A DNA stretch of 64,000 nucleotides from Desulfuromonas versatilis (GTDB lineage: Bacteria; Desulfobacterota; Desulfuromonadia; Desulfuromonadales; NIT-T3): positions 4,409,034 to 4,473,033 of the forward strand of contig NZ_AP024355.1 of the NCBI RefSeq assembly GCF_019704135.1. Reading direction: 5' to 3'. Positions 18,612 to 27,800 of this stretch are shown here, in pieces. Positions within the stretch are counted from its first letter, which is position 1; each line of letters opens with the position of its first letter. The notes beneath the pieces were generated by a model. That model ran no database searches, had not been told where the DNA came from, and saw nothing but the letters and a program-made list of their open reading frames with translations. The position numbers and the translations under genes were made by a program.

Positions 18612-19952
18612 TCAGGATTCGACGATTTCGCCGATCAGGTCGTAATCCGAGGAATCGGTGATGCGCAGCGCCACGATAGAGCCGATGTCGGCGTGGCCGG
18701 CGGTGACATAGACCTGGCCGTCGACGTCGGGAGCCTGGCGGATGCTGCGGCCGCGCAGCAGCAGGTCGGTCTCCTCGCTGTAGCCCTCGATGAGCACCGG
18801 CTCGGTATTGCCTACCAGGGCCCGGTTCTTGCGGAAGGAGACCCGTTTCTGCGCCTTCATCAGCTTCTGGTAGCGGCTCTTCTTGATCCGCTCAGGGACC
18901 TGGCTTTCCAGCTCCGCCGCGGCGGTCCCCTCCTCGCGGGAGTAGCGGAACACCCCGACCCGCTCGAAGTGCCCCTCGTTGACGAAATCGAGCAACCGCT
19001 CGAACTGGGACTCGGTCTCCCCGGGAAAGCCGACGATGAATGAGGTGCGCAGGGTGATTTCGGGGATCCGCCGGCGCAGCCGGTCGAGCAGGCCGCGGAT
19101 CGCCGCCTGGTCCACCCGCCGGTTCATCATGGCGAGAATGCTATCGTCCACGTGCTGCAGCGGCACGTCGAGGTACTTGCAGATCTTCTCCTCGCTGGCG
19201 ATCAGCTCGATCAGCTCGTCGCTGATGCCGTCGGGGTAAGCGTACAGCAGGCGCAGCCACTGCAGCCCCTCGATCTTGACCAGCTCGCCCAGCAGGTCCT
19301 CGAGGCGCGCCCCGTCCTCGCGGTCGGCGCCGTAGGCGGTCACGTCCTGGGCGATCAGGTTGACCTCCTTGACCCCTTCGGCGACCAGCCTTTGCACCTC
19401 GGCAACCACCGAGGCGATGCTGCGCGAGCGCAGGGTGCCGCGCAGCTGCGGGATGATGCAGTAGGAGCAGTGGTTGGCGCAGCCCTCGGCGATCTTGACG
19501 TAGGTCGAGTAGAAGGGGGAGGACTTGACCCGCGGCGTGGTGTGGTCGTAGAGGTAATCGGCCATGCCCACCGCCAGCGGCAGCCGCTCGCCCTCAAGGT
19601 CGGCATCGAGCAGCTCGACGATGCGCGGCGCATCGCCGGTCCCCATGAACAGGTCGACCTCGGGCAGCTCGCGGGCGAGCTCGTCCTGGTAGCGCTGGGG
19701 CAGGCAGCCGCTGACCACCAGCTTGCGGCAGTTCCCATTCTTCTTGAAGTCGGCCACCTCGAGGATGGTTTCCACCGACTCCTCCTTGGCTTCCTTGATG
19801 AAGGAGCAGGTGTTGACGATGATGATGTCGGCCTTGGCCTCGTCGGTGATGATCTCGAAGCGGTCGGCGGGCAGATGCCCGAGCATCACCTCGGCGTCCA
19901 CCAGGTTTTTCGGACAGCCGAGGCTGACCAGTGCGACTTTCTGTTTTTTCAA
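18612..19952 (-). CDS. rimO: ribosomal protein S12 methylthiotransferase RimO
   Basis: A 446-residue radical-SAM methylthiotransferase of full length. The three N-terminal iron-sulfur cysteines are in SLGCPKN, NTCSF and SGCLPQRY; the radical-SAM motif is CANHCSYC near residues 155-162; a TRAM domain ends the protein. RimO adds a methylthio group to a conserved Asp of ribosomal protein S12. SLGCPKN and the SYCIIP / [13 protein letters not shown] blocks distinguish it from MiaB. The start at 19952 ([12 protein letters not shown]) fits the family. Confidence 0.95.
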   Translation of the reverse strand: MKKQKVALVSLGCPKNLVDAEVMLGHLPADRFEIITDEAKADIIIVNTCSFIKEAKEESVETILEVADFKKNGNCRKLVVSGCLPQRYQDELARELPEVDLFMGTGDAPRIVELLDADLEGERLPLAVGMADYLYDHTTPRVKSSPFYSTYVKIAEGCANHCSYCIIPQLRGTLRSRSIASVVAEVQRLVAEGVKEVNLIAQDVTAYGADREDGARLEDLLGELVKIEGLQWLRLLYAYPDGISDELIELIASEEKICKYLDVPLQHVDDSILAMMNRRVDQAAIRGLLDRLRRRIPEITLRTSFIVGFPGETESQFERLLDFVNEGHFERVGVFRYSREEGTAAAELESQVPERIKKSRYQKLMKAQKRVSFRKNRALVGNTEPVLIEGYSEETDLLLRGRSIRQAPDVDGQVYVTAGHADIGSIVALRITDSSDYDLIGEIVES

Positions 19953-19972
19953 GGCGATTTCCTTCGGAAATC

Positions 19973-20049
19973 AGGCCAAAGGCAAAAGGCCAGAGGCAAA
20001 AAGGAGTATTTCAGCTCCCATCTCCCTCCTTCCTTCTCCCTTCTCCTGA
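19973..20049. repeat. intergenic 7-bp-period repeat, two blocks
   Basis: First block from 19973: AGGCCAA, AGGCAAA, AGGCCAG, AGGCAAA. Second block from 20015: CTCCCAT, CTCCCTC, CTTCCTT, CTCCCTT, CTCCTGA. The register is exact in each block. It fills the gap between rimO and yajQ. Confidence 0.85.
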
Positions 20050-20053
20050 GATA

Positions 20054-20539
20054 TTACGATCTCATATTCACGAACTGCAGCTCGACCCCCAGGTCCTGGC
20101 CCTTGAGCAGCTGGATGACCTGCTGCAGGTCGTCGATCTGCTTGCCGGTGACCCGCACCTGGTCCTCCATGATCTGGGGCTGGACCTTGAGCTTGGAGTC
20201 CTTGATCAGCTTGATGATCTCCTTGCCCTTGTCCTTGGAAATCCCCTGCACGATGGCCACCCGCTGGCGCACGGCGCCGGCGGAAGCCGGCTCCTTCTTG
20301 CCGAAATCGAGGCACTTGGGCGAGACGTTGCGCCGCACCAGCTTCCCCTTGAGGATGTCCACCACCGCCTGCAGCTTGTAGTCGTCGGCGGCCAGGATGA
20401 CCATGGCTTCCTTTTCCAGCTCGATCTCGTTGTGGGTCCCCTTGAAATCGTAGCGCTGCTCGATCTCCTTGCGGGCCTGGTTGACGGCGTTGTCGATCTC
20501 CTGCATGTCGACCTTGGAAACAATGTCAAAGCTGGGCAT
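20054..20539 (-). CDS. yajQ: YajQ family nucleotide-binding protein
   Basis: The ATG at 20539 ([20 protein letters not shown]) is the family start and follows GGGAGGGACAGCG; the frame also stays open upstream. The 161-residue protein matches YajQ (UPF0234) end to end: [27 protein letters not shown] and the C-terminal LQFVNMR. The family binds nucleotides; some members bind cyclic di-GMP. Cytoplasmic. A regulatory role here is not shown by the sequence. Confidence 0.95.
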   Translation of the reverse strand: MPSFDIVSKVDMQEIDNAVNQARKEIEQRYDFKGTHNEIELEKEAMVILAADDYKLQAVVDILKGKLVRRNVSPKCLDFGKKEPASAGAVRQRVAIVQGISKDKGKEIIKLIKDSKLKVQPQIMEDQVRVTGKQIDDLQQVIQLLKGQDLGVELQFVNMRS

Positions 20540-20610
20540 CGCTGTCCCTCCCTCGCGAAATTCTCCCGGCCGGGCTGAAGAACCCCACCGAATCAAAGAC
20601 TTATAACACA

Positions 20611-20649
20611 CAACCGCCCCGGATGGGAAGTCCCAATCCAGGGCGGTTG
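20611..20649. other. cruciform/hairpin in the yajQ-lolA gap
   Basis: CAACCGCCC (20611-20619) pairs with GGGCGGTTG (20641-20649), and a second short stem TGGGA/TCCCA lies inside. Neither strand has a good T-run, so a true rho-independent terminator is uncertain. Confidence 0.55.
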
Positions 20650-20651
20650 CC

Positions 20652-20718
20652 AGCTGTCGGCATTCAGCGATCAGCTTTCAGCTTTTTCTGGTTACTCGTT
20701 ACTTATCACTCGTCACGC
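20652..20718. repeat. intergenic 7-bp-period repeat, two motifs
   Basis: Units from 20652: AGCTGTC, GGCATTC, AGCGATC, AGCTTTC, AGCTTTT. After a 4-base break, from 20691: GTTACTC, GTTACTT, ATCACTC, GTCACGC. Two different heptamers sit in one gap, between the yajQ start and the lolA stop. Confidence 0.75.
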
Positions 20719-20726
20719 CTCTGGGT

Positions 20727-21503
20727 TTAAAAGCCCATCTCCGCGCCGGTGGGGCGCAGCACCTCGACGCCGGCGGGCAGGATGAAATTGAACTGGCCCG
20801 CGGAGAGCCCGCGGTTGACCCGGACATTGCTGAACTCGATGAGCGTGCTGTTGCCGCTGGGGTCGTAGACCAGGGTCGAGAGAATCGGGAAGACGCTCCC
20901 CGTCTGCCCCGACCGGGATTTGGCGAGCACCGCCTCGCGGGCGACCACCACCTGCATCCGCTCGATCATCGGCGATACCCGACGCGGGCGCAGCTCGAGC
21001 ACCCAGTTGCCGACCAGATCCTGGTTCGGCGAAGCCCAGGTGATCAGAAAATCCCGGGAGAGGTTGCCCAGTCCGGTCAGGAAGGTGACCGGGTCGTTGG
21101 CCCGGGCCTGGGAGGTGAAATCGATTTCCGAGCGGATCACCTGGCGGTTCTCCGGCAGGTAGACCCAGATGGTGCTGCCGTCCGAGACGATCTCCTGGGT
21201 GGTCGGCTGGTCGTATTCCCAGCGGAACAGGGCGCGGGGCACCAGGTCGCCGCGGTCCCGGTCAAATTTCACCGAGACGCGGCCGCGGCCGCGCTGCAGC
21301 CGGTCGAGGGAAACGATGCGCGACTCCTGGAAGAAATCCCCCTGGAAATCGTGGATCGCCGCCTGCGGGTCACCGCCGCTGCGGAAGGGACCCTCCAGGG
21401 TGGCAACAACCTCGCTCAGGCCGATGGACTCGCCCTTCTGGGCGAGCAGCAGCGAAGGCGCCGCCAGCAGCAGGGCGAGGGAAAGAATGCAAAGCCGCTT
21501 CAT
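20727..21503 (-). CDS. lolA: LolA-like outer-membrane lipoprotein carrier
   Basis: The ATG at 21503 follows GGAGG and opens a signal peptide (KRLCILSLALLLAAPSLLLAQ). The 258-residue protein has the LolA pattern: FQGDFFQESRI, then GRVSVKFDRD, RWEYDQPTTQEIVSDG, WVYLPENRQVI, and a final FNFILPAGVEVLR. LolA ferries lipoproteins across the periplasm to the outer membrane. It lies downstream of cheD, separated by an inverted heptad array, so it may be a separate unit. It is somewhat longer than E. coli LolA. Confidence 0.82.
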   Translation of the reverse strand: MKRLCILSLALLLAAPSLLLAQKGESIGLSEVVATLEGPFRSGGDPQAAIHDFQGDFFQESRIVSLDRLQRGRGRVSVKFDRDRGDLVPRALFRWEYDQPTTQEIVSDGSTIWVYLPENRQVIRSEIDFTSQARANDPVTFLTGLGNLSRDFLITWASPNQDLVGNWVLELRPRRVSPMIERMQVVVAREAVLAKSRSGQTGSVFPILSTLVYDPSGNSTLIEFSNVRVNRGLSAGQFNFILPAGVEVLRPTGAEMGF

Positions 21504-21526
21504 GACTTCCTCCTTGAAAAAATTGT

Positions 21527-21629
21527 ATCCAGAATACAGAAGCCAGAAGCCAGGAGCCAGAAGGAAAACGCATAAGCCATTAAATGCGGCATTTTCCTGG
21601 ATTCTGGATTCTGACTCCTGGATTCGCTC
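21527..21629. repeat. intergenic 7-bp-period repeat, inverted pair
   Basis: Left block from 21527: ATCCAGA, ATACAGA, AGCCAGA, AGCCAGG, AGCCAGA. Right block from 21595: TCCTGGA, TTCTGGA, TTCTGAC, TCCTGGA. The blocks are in opposite orientation about 33 bases apart and could pair. Between cheD and lolA. Confidence 0.85.
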
Positions 21630-21636
21630 TTTCGCC

Positions 21637-22128
21637 TTAAAGAGTGATGATCTTTTCCCCGCCGCGCACCGAGCGCACCAGCACCTGGCCGCTGGCGAGG
21701 TCGAAGAACACCGTGCGCCCGTAATTGCCGCCGACATCCTCGGCGAGCAGGGGAACCCCCAGGGCGGCAAGCAGCTCCCTGGCACAGCGGGCGTTGCGGG
21801 CGCCGATCCCCTCTTCGGGGCTGGGGTGGAGCGATTCGAACATGTTGGCGCCGCCGATGATCTTGGCCCAGATCCGCTCCCGCGCGGCACCCAGTTCTTC
21901 GAGCTGCTCAAGCATGAGGCCAATGGCGGTGCTGACGAACTTGCTCGGCCGCGCCTCCTCCCGCCCCTGCCGGGGTGCGGGAAGCAGGGTGTGGGCGAGG
22001 CCACCGACCTTCTGCCCCGGGTCGTAGAGCACGATCCCCAGACAGGAGCCCAGGCCGAAGGTGGCCAGTTCGGCCGGGGCCTGCGCAACCTGCAGTTCGG
22101 ATATTCCCACCCTGAGCTGCGGGGTCAT
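21637..22128 (-). CDS. cheD: chemoreceptor glutamine deamidase CheD
   Basis: A 163-residue CheD. The catalytic triad region is clear: FGLGSCLGIVLYD carries the Cys, LAHTLLP the His, with Thr just before the Cys block; KIIGGANMF and GGNYGRTVFFD complete the family pattern. It deamidates Gln in methyl-accepting chemotaxis proteins and is modulated by CheC. Its start overlaps the cheC stop by ATGA, as expected for a CheC-CheD pair. Confidence 0.95.
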   Translation of the reverse strand: MTPQLRVGISELQVAQAPAELATFGLGSCLGIVLYDPGQKVGGLAHTLLPAPRQGREEARPSKFVSTAIGLMLEQLEELGAARERIWAKIIGGANMFESLHPSPEEGIGARNARCARELLAALGVPLLAEDVGGNYGRTVFFDLASGQVLVRSVRGGEKIITL

Positions 22129-22745
22129 CCCTCCCCTCCCACGGCCTCGAGAATGACATCCAGGGTATGGGGATCGGGCAGCAGCAGGAAATGCCCCTTG
22201 ATCGGCTCCTGATCCGGCCGGTCGCCCCAGAAATCGGTCTCCACGATCAGGGCCAGCTCCCCCGCCTCGCTCAGTTCGATGAGGATATTGTCCACAACGG
22301 CACCCGCCATGTCAAAAGCCAGCAGGGGGATCGAGGGGATCAGGGTCATGTGCAGCAGGCTGCCCAGGGCGCTGAGATAGGCCGAGGAAAGGATGTTGCC
22401 GACCTCCTTGAGGGTGGAGGTGCTCAGCTCATCCAGCTCGGACTCCCGAAACTCCTTGCGCACCAGCCGGGACAGCAGCAGGGTGACGCTTTCCCGGGGA
22501 AAGACCAGCAGGATGTTGCCCCGGGCGTCGCCGAGCACCTGCAGGGTGATCCCCACCACCACCTTTTCCGGACCGCCCAGCAGGTCGGGAACCGCGCCGA
22601 TCTCGCTGACGGTGATCCGCGGAACCCGCAGGTGCACGGTGTCCCCGATCATCTGCGACAGGGCGGTGGCCGCATGGCCCATGCCGATGTTGCTGATTTC
22701 CTTGAGCGCGTCAAGCTGCGTCTCGGTCAGATGGGTAAAGGTCAT
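22125..22745 (-). CDS. cheC: CheY-P phosphatase CheC
   Basis: A 206-residue CheC with two E-x-x-N phosphatase motifs, in LDALKEISNIGMGHAATAL (residues about 11-29) and LKEVGNILSSAYL (about 115-127). Both Glu and Asn residues are kept, so it should dephosphorylate CheY-P and bind CheD. It overlaps cheA upstream and cheD downstream by ATGA each. Confidence 0.95.
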   Translation of the reverse strand: MTFTHLTETQLDALKEISNIGMGHAATALSQMIGDTVHLRVPRITVSEIGAVPDLLGGPEKVVVGITLQVLGDARGNILLVFPRESVTLLLSRLVRKEFRESELDELSTSTLKEVGNILSSAYLSALGSLLHMTLIPSIPLLAFDMAGAVVDNILIELSEAGELALIVETDFWGDRPDQEPIKGHFLLLPDPHTLDVILEAVGGEG

Positions 22746-24658
22746 CGGGCTTCTCCCGGGGCGGCCGCCGATACGCCTGCAGGCCGTTCGTCGAGCATGG
22801 TTTGCGGATCGATGATGAACAGGATGCTGCCGTCGCCAAGCACCGTGGCGCCGCTCACGCCAGGCAGCCGGTTCAGGGGGTACTCCAGGGCCTTGACGAA
22901 GACTTCGCGCTGGCCGGCCAGCCGATCGACCACCAGGCCGACGCGCCGCCCGCGGATTTCGCTCACCACGATCTGGATCCCTCCCCCGAAGGGGCGGTTC
23001 GGCTGGCGCAGGATCTTGCGCAGGGAGAGCAGAGGTAGCATTTCGTCCCCCAGCCGGATGACCAGCTGGCGGCCGCTGGAGCGGATCTCCTCCCGGGTCA
23101 CTTCCAGGGTGCGTTGCACCTTGGTGATCGGCAGCCCGACCAGGAAGCCGTCCGATTCCACCAGCAGGATCTGGATGATGGCCACCGACAGGGGGAGCTT
23201 GACCAGCATCCGGCTGCCCCGGCCCTGCTGGGACTGGATCTCCAGAGAACCGCCGAGGCTCTCCACGGCCGACTTGACCACGTCCATTCCGACGCCGCGC
23301 CCGGAGGTCTCGGTCACCTGCTCGGCGGTGGAAAACCCCGGGTGGCAGACCAGCTGCAGCAGGTCGCGCTCGCGCATCCCGCGGGCCTGGGCCGCTGAGA
23401 GCAGACCGCGCTCCTGGGCCTTGCGGCGGATCGCCTCCGGATCCATGCCACGTCCGTTGTCGGCTACCTCGAGCAGCACCAGGTCCTTTTCCCTGGTGGC
23501 CCGCACCTGGACCTCGCCGCGCTCCTCGATGCCGTGGTCGACGGCGTTGCGCACCATGTGCACCAGCGGATCGGCCAGCTCCTCAAGGATCGCCCGGTCC
23601 AGCTCGACTTCCTCGCCCTCGATGCGCAGGGCGACCTGCTTGCCGGTCTTGCGCTCCAGGTCCCGCACCAGGCGGGGCAGGCGTCCGGTGATGCTCTCCA
23701 GCGGGGTCATTCGCACCTGCAGCACGTGGTGGTGCAGATCGGTGACCAGCCTGGCGAGTTGGTCGAGCCCGCCGCTCAGATCCTTCCAGCGCTCGGCCTG
23801 GGCAGCGGCCTGCAGCATGTAGCGGCTGGTGAGCAGTTCTCCGGTCAGGTTGATAAAGGTGTCCAGCAGATCGGTGCGAACCCGCACCGTGCGGTGGCCT
23901 TCGCCGCGGCGTGGGGTCCGGGCGGCCGCGGCAGGCTCCACCACCTCCACCAGGCTCACCTCGGCGATGTCGCTCATCGCCTGGAGGGTTTTTTCGATCT
24001 CTTCGGCTGCGCGGCCACTTTGCAGCCGCACCTCGAGGGCCCTGGGCGAAGCCCCCTTTTTCAAGGCCTCCTCGCCCGGCTCGCTGTGGGTCACCGTGCC
24101 GAGCGCAGCCAGACCCCGCAGGGCCAGCAGTGCCCGGGCGGCCGGGGCCACCGTCCCTTCGGCGAAGGTCGCAACGATCCGCCAGCTGCGCGCCGCCTCG
24201 GCGCCCCGGGTTTCCGCCTTCCCCTCGGGCTCCACGGCCGGAGCTTTGGCCTGTTCCCGGCCCCTGGGAGGCGGATCGGCGGCGGGCGCCGGCGAAGTCT
24301 TGCCCTGCCCGGCGATAAACCCCGCCACCTCCCGCTCCGGATGCTCGGCAGCGACATCCCCGAGCAGGCCTTCGAGCAGGTCGAGCCCTTCGAGCATGTG
24401 GTCGACCGCCGGCGGCGGAACGGCGCCGGTGGAGCGGAAGCCGTCCATCAGGTCTTCCAGGTGATGAGCCAGTTCGGCGGTGCGCTCATAGCCCATGGAG
24501 GCGGCCATCCCCTTGACCGAATGGGCCTCCCTGAACAGGGCGTCGATCCCCTCGCGGTCGGCGGGGTTCTTCTCCAGGGCGATGAGCAGGCGGCTCATCT
24601 TCTTGAGATGCTCTCTGGATTCGCTCAGGAACATCTCGCGGTATTTGGACATGTCCAT
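22742..24658 (-). CDS. cheA: chemotaxis histidine kinase CheA
   Basis: The ATG at 24658 (MDMSKYREMF) follows GCGGAGAGC; an upstream ATG at 24712 lies in a repeat. About 638 residues in the order P1-P2-P3-P4-P5. The phosphorylated His is H46 in AHSVKGMAASMG. A linker with a P2-like domain follows (about 180-270), then the dimerisation helices (LLDTFINLTGELLTSR), the kinase domain (HMVRNAVDHGIE N-box, DNGRGMD G1, GRGVGMDVV G2) and a CheW-like C-terminus ending near DPQTMLDER. It phosphorylates CheY in response to receptors coupled through CheW. Confidence 0.97.
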   Translation of the reverse strand: MDMSKYREMFLSESREHLKKMSRLLIALEKNPADREGIDALFREAHSVKGMAASMGYERTAELAHHLEDLMDGFRSTGAVPPPAVDHMLEGLDLLEGLLGDVAAEHPEREVAGFIAGQGKTSPAPAADPPPRGREQAKAPAVEPEGKAETRGAEAARSWRIVATFAEGTVAPAARALLALRGLAALGTVTHSEPGEEALKKGASPRALEVRLQSGRAAEEIEKTLQAMSDIAEVSLVEVVEPAAAARTPRRGEGHRTVRVRTDLLDTFINLTGELLTSRYMLQAAAQAERWKDLSGGLDQLARLVTDLHHHVLQVRMTPLESITGRLPRLVRDLERKTGKQVALRIEGEEVELDRAILEELADPLVHMVRNAVDHGIEERGEVQVRATREKDLVLLEVADNGRGMDPEAIRRKAQERGLLSAAQARGMRERDLLQLVCHPGFSTAEQVTETSGRGVGMDVVKSAVESLGGSLEIQSQQGRGSRMLVKLPLSVAIIQILLVESDGFLVGLPITKVQRTLEVTREEIRSSGRQLVIRLGDEMLPLLSLRKILRQPNRPFGGGIQIVVSEIRGRRVGLVVDRLAGQREVFVKALEYPLNRLPGVSGATVLGDGSILFIIDPQTMLDERPAGVSAAAPGEAR

Positions 24659-24673
24659 GGATTGCTCTCCGCA

Positions 24674-24701
24674 GAGCCCGAAGCCGGAAGCCAGAGGCTG
24701 G
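24674..24701. repeat. short 7-bp-period repeat
   Basis: Four units, GAGCCCG, AAGCCGG, AAGCCAG, AGGCTGG, sit just upstream of cheA inside the chemotaxis operon. Confidence 0.6.
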
Positions 24702-24731
24702 GAAACGGGCACCCGGCCCCGCGCTCAGATC

Positions 24732-25097
24732 CTAATCCGCCACCACCCGCCCCACCACCTCGAGCACCCGCTCGGCTTTGAAGGGTTTGACGATGAAGTC
24801 GCGGGCGCCGGCCTGGACCGCTTCCAGGATCAGCGACTCCTGGCCGAGGGCGCTGCACATGACCACACGGGCTGCGGGGTCGTCATCGATGATCTCCTTG
24901 AGAGCTTCGATGCCGCTGCGCAGGGGCATGACGATGTCCATGGTGACCAGGTCGGGCTGGAGCCTGCGGTAGCTTTCCACCGCCTCGATGCCGTTGCCCG
25001 CCTCGCCGATAACCTCGTAGCCCCCATCGATGAAGATTTCCTTGAGCATGTTGCGCATGAAAAGGGCATCGTCCACGATCAGTACCCTTGCCGCCAT
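24732..25097 (-). CDS. cheY: CheY-like single-domain response regulator
   Basis: A 121-residue receiver domain, starting at the ATG behind GGAGGGTCTT. Acidic pair D9-D10, phosphoacceptor D54 (LVTMDIVMP), and the switch Lys in DFIVKPF. No output domain, so it is a CheY that binds a motor or other target. Located between cheW and cheA. Confidence 0.94.
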   Translation of the reverse strand: MAARVLIVDDALFMRNMLKEIFIDGGYEVIGEAGNGIEAVESYRRLQPDLVTMDIVMPLRSGIEALKEIIDDDPAARVVMCSALGQESLILEAVQAGARDFIVKPFKAERVLEVVGRVVAD

Positions 25098-25116
25098 AAG
25101 ACCCTCCTGTGGCAGA

Positions 25117-25533
25117 TCAGATCTTCTCCAGGCTGCCCAGCAGCCGTTCCATGTCCAACAAATTCACCATGTCCGCCTCCAGGTTCAGCACCCCGCGGAT
25201 GCAGGCGGTCTGCTGCTCCTGCTGCTGCACCGGCAACAGCGCATCCGGGTCGAGGGGCACGATTTTGCCAAGGGCCGCCACCGCCAGCGCCAGCCGGCCG
25301 AACTCCCGGCTCAGGACGATGACCCGCGGGTCGCGCTCCCGGTTGTCGAAGCCCAGCAGCGCCGCCAGGTCGAGCACCGGCAGAATGCTGCCGTGCACGT
25401 TGATCGCCCCGAGCAGCCAGTCGGCCCCCCGCGGCACCTGGTAAATGGGCGGCGATTCGACGATCTCCTGCAGATGGGCGATCTCCAGGCCGTAATGCTC
25501 GGCGCCCAGGCGAAAGGTCAGCACCTGTTCCAT
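25117..25533 (-). CDS. cheW: chemotaxis coupling protein CheW
   Basis: A 138-residue CheW domain (LTFRLGAEHYGLEIAHLQEIVE; GAINVHGSILPVLDLAALLG; RGVLNLEADMVNLLDMERL). It links receptor tips to CheA. It begins six bases after the receptor gene ends, consistent with cotranslation. Confidence 0.95.
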   Translation of the reverse strand: MEQVLTFRLGAEHYGLEIAHLQEIVESPPIYQVPRGADWLLGAINVHGSILPVLDLAALLGFDNRERDPRVIVLSREFGRLALAVAALGKIVPLDPDALLPVQQQEQQTACIRGVLNLEADMVNLLDMERLLGSLEKI

Positions 25534-25539
25534 GCCGCC

Positions 25540-26805
25540 TCAAGCGTTGCCCAGCTCGAAGCGGCGCACCACCTCGAGCAGGTCTTCGGCCAGCGTCGAA
25601 AGCCCCTGGGCGGCATGGGCCATCTCCTCCATGGCGGCCGACTGCTGCTGGGTGGTGGCGGAGACCTCCTCGGTGGCGGCGGCATTGTCGGCCACCACCC
25701 GGGAGATCTCATCGATCGCCTTGACCATGCCGGCGGAGCCTTCGGTCTGCTTTTCCGCCAGTTCGGCGATGCCGGTGGCCTTGGTCTGGGTCACCAGGGC
25801 GGTCTGGATGATCTCCTCGAAGGCCTGGCCGGTGGTGTTGATGGCATCCCGGCCGGCGCCGATCTCGCGGATGCTCTCGCTCATCGAGGCCTGCACCTTC
25901 TGCCCCTCGTCGCGGATCGCCTCGATCAGCTCGGTGATCTCCCCGGCCGACTGGCCGGTGGAGTCGGCCAGCTTGCGGATCTCCTCGGCGACCACCGCGA
26001 AGCCGCGCCCGTACTCACCGGCGCGGGCCGCTTCGATGGTGGCGTTGAGGGCCAGCAGGTTGGTCTTGCCGGCGATGCCGGTGATCACCTCGACGATCTT
26101 GCCGATCTTCTGCACCTGCATCCCGAAGGACCCCATCTGCGCGCCGTTGCGCTCCACGTCGGCGAGCACCTGTTTCATCTTGCCGATGGCGGTGCCGACC
26201 ATCTCCCCGCCGCGCTGGGCGGTGCCGGCGGTGTCGTTGGCCGAGGCGGCGACCTTTTTCGCCGAGGAGGCGATCAGCTCGATGGAGACCGCCATCTCCT
26301 TGATCAGCCGCGAGCAGCGCTCGATCATCTCGGCCTGGGTCTCGGCGCCGCGGCTGATCTGCTCCACAGTGTTGGCAACCTCGTTGGCCGAGGCGGTCAT
26401 TTCCTCCGAGGTCGAGGAGAGCCCCTGGGCCGACTCGGCCACCCTGATCGAGGAGGAGCGGATCTTGCCCACCAGCTCGCGCAGGCTTTCGACCACCTGG
26501 TTCAGCGAATTGGCCAGGTCGAGGGTCTCGTCGGGAAGGGCGGTGCTGCGCAGCTGCACCGGCTGGGACAGGTCCCCCTGGCGAAGCCGCTCGGCCGACT
26601 CGGTCAGCACCCGGATATTGGCGGTAAAGGCCCGGGAAAAACCCCAGCCCAGGGCGAGGCCCACCAGGATGGCGCAGCCCACCGAGAACAGCTGCTGCCA
26701 TTCCTGGGGAATTCCCAGGTAGGGGACCACCAGGTTGACCAGCACGATGGAACCCACCACGATGATGAATCCCATGATGAACTTGTTGCTGATTTCAACG
26801 CGCAT
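25540..26805 (-). CDS. methyl-accepting chemotaxis protein lacking a periplasmic sensor domain
   Basis: A 421-residue receptor. Two adjacent hydrophobic helices ([19 protein letters not shown] and [17 protein letters not shown]) are separated by only about 15 residues, so there is almost no periplasmic loop. A HAMP region follows ([20 protein letters not shown]), then the coiled-coil signalling domain with the tip [20 protein letters not shown]. Signals must come from the membrane or cytoplasm. It is in the operon with cheW, cheY and cheA and is probably their main receptor. Confidence 0.93.
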   Translation of the reverse strand: MRVEISNKFIMGFIIVVGSIVLVNLVVPYLGIPQEWQQLFSVGCAILVGLALGWGFSRAFTANIRVLTESAERLRQGDLSQPVQLRSTALPDETLDLANSLNQVVESLRELVGKIRSSSIRVAESAQGLSSTSEEMTASANEVANTVEQISRGAETQAEMIERCSRLIKEMAVSIELIASSAKKVAASANDTAGTAQRGGEMVGTAIGKMKQVLADVERNGAQMGSFGMQVQKIGKIVEVITGIAGKTNLLALNATIEAARAGEYGRGFAVVAEEIRKLADSTGQSAGEITELIEAIRDEGQKVQASMSESIREIGAGRDAINTTGQAFEEIIQTALVTQTKATGIAELAEKQTEGSAGMVKAIDEISRVVADNAAATEEVSATTQQQSAAMEEMAHAAQGLSTLAEDLLEVVRRFELGNA

Positions 26806-26868
26806 CGTTCCGCTCCTTTTGTGGCAAAAAAGGCAACAGCAAATCTCTGTTTCGTGCCTGGGCCTGCC

Positions 26869-27723
26869 TCAGCGTCGCCGGTAAATCCGCTCCTCGGGGT
26901 TTTCCACCGAAAACAGCTGACGGGTCTCGCCGAGCATGGATTCGGCCCGCCCGAGCACCAGGAAGCCGTCCGCGGGAAGCGCCGCGGCGAAGCCGGCAAG
27001 GATTCTGTCCTGCTCCTGGCGGGAGAAATAGATCAGCACGTTCCGGCACAGGATCAGGTCGGCCGAGGGATAATCGCCGGCAGTCAGCACGTTGTGCTGC
27101 CGGAACTGGACCATGGTGCGGATGCGCTCATCGAGGCGGAAGAAGCGCCCCTCCCGGGTAAAGTATTTGTCGCGCAACGCGGCGGGCAGTTCGGTCATCC
27201 GCTGCGGATCGAAAACCCCGCTGCCGGCCCGCTCGAGGATCGCCGGGCTGAGGTCGGTGCCGAGGATCGCGACGCGGACATCCCGCGGCGCCAGTTCGCT
27301 GACCAGCAGGGCCAGCGAATAGGGTTCCTCGCCGCTGGAGCAGCCGACGCTCCAGAGCAGAAGCTCCCGGCGTCCCTGCTGGCGTGCCCGGGCGAACAGC
27401 CGGGGCAGAACCTCGGCCTCCAGGGCGGCAAAGGTCGCCGGGTTGCGAAAGAACTGGGAGACGTGGATGGTCAGTGCCGTCATCAGCGCATCGACCTCGG
27501 ACTCCCGGCTGCGCAGAACGGCGAGGTAGGCGGCGGCGTCATCCAGCCCCAGGGCACGCACCCGCTTGGCGACCCGGCGACGGATGCAGCGGTCCTTGTA
27601 CATCCCCAGGTCAAAACCGAGCTTGTCGAGCAGAATCCGGCGAACCTCGGCAAATTCCTCGTCGGGAAACTCACTCCCCACGAAAGGGGCGAGACGTTCT
27701 TTGTCCGACCCCTGCTCGGTCAA
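26869..27723 (-). CDS. cheR: chemotaxis protein methyltransferase CheR
   Basis: I choose the TTG at 27723, since GGAGGGTGTAT sits just before it; a TTG at 27747 is also possible. About 284 residues: N-terminal helical domain, then the SAM site WSVGCSSGEEPYSLALLV, GTDLSPAILERA, and CRNVLIYFSRQEQ. It methylates receptor glutamates. First gene of the chemotaxis operon. There is no cheB in the window. Confidence 0.92.
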   Translation of the reverse strand: MTEQGSDKERLAPFVGSEFPDEEFAEVRRILLDKLGFDLGMYKDRCIRRRVAKRVRALGLDDAAAYLAVLRSRESEVDALMTALTIHVSQFFRNPATFAALEAEVLPRLFARARQQGRRELLLWSVGCSSGEEPYSLALLVSELAPRDVRVAILGTDLSPAILERAGSGVFDPQRMTELPAALRDKYFTREGRFFRLDERIRTMVQFRQHNVLTAGDYPSADLILCRNVLIYFSRQEQDRILAGFAAALPADGFLVLGRAESMLGETRQLFSVENPEERIYRRR

Positions 27724-27800
27724 ATACACCCTCCGGAGTGCAAACAAGCAAACATCGATCCAAAATTCCGATCCCGGGCCAAAATTCCCCGCAACCCGGC

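Noticed and set aside
20727-22088. Single long frame joining cheD shadow and lolA
   Set aside because: The real lolA begins at the ATG at 21503 with a signal peptide and ribosome site; the upstream part is out of frame with cheD and crosses a repeat.
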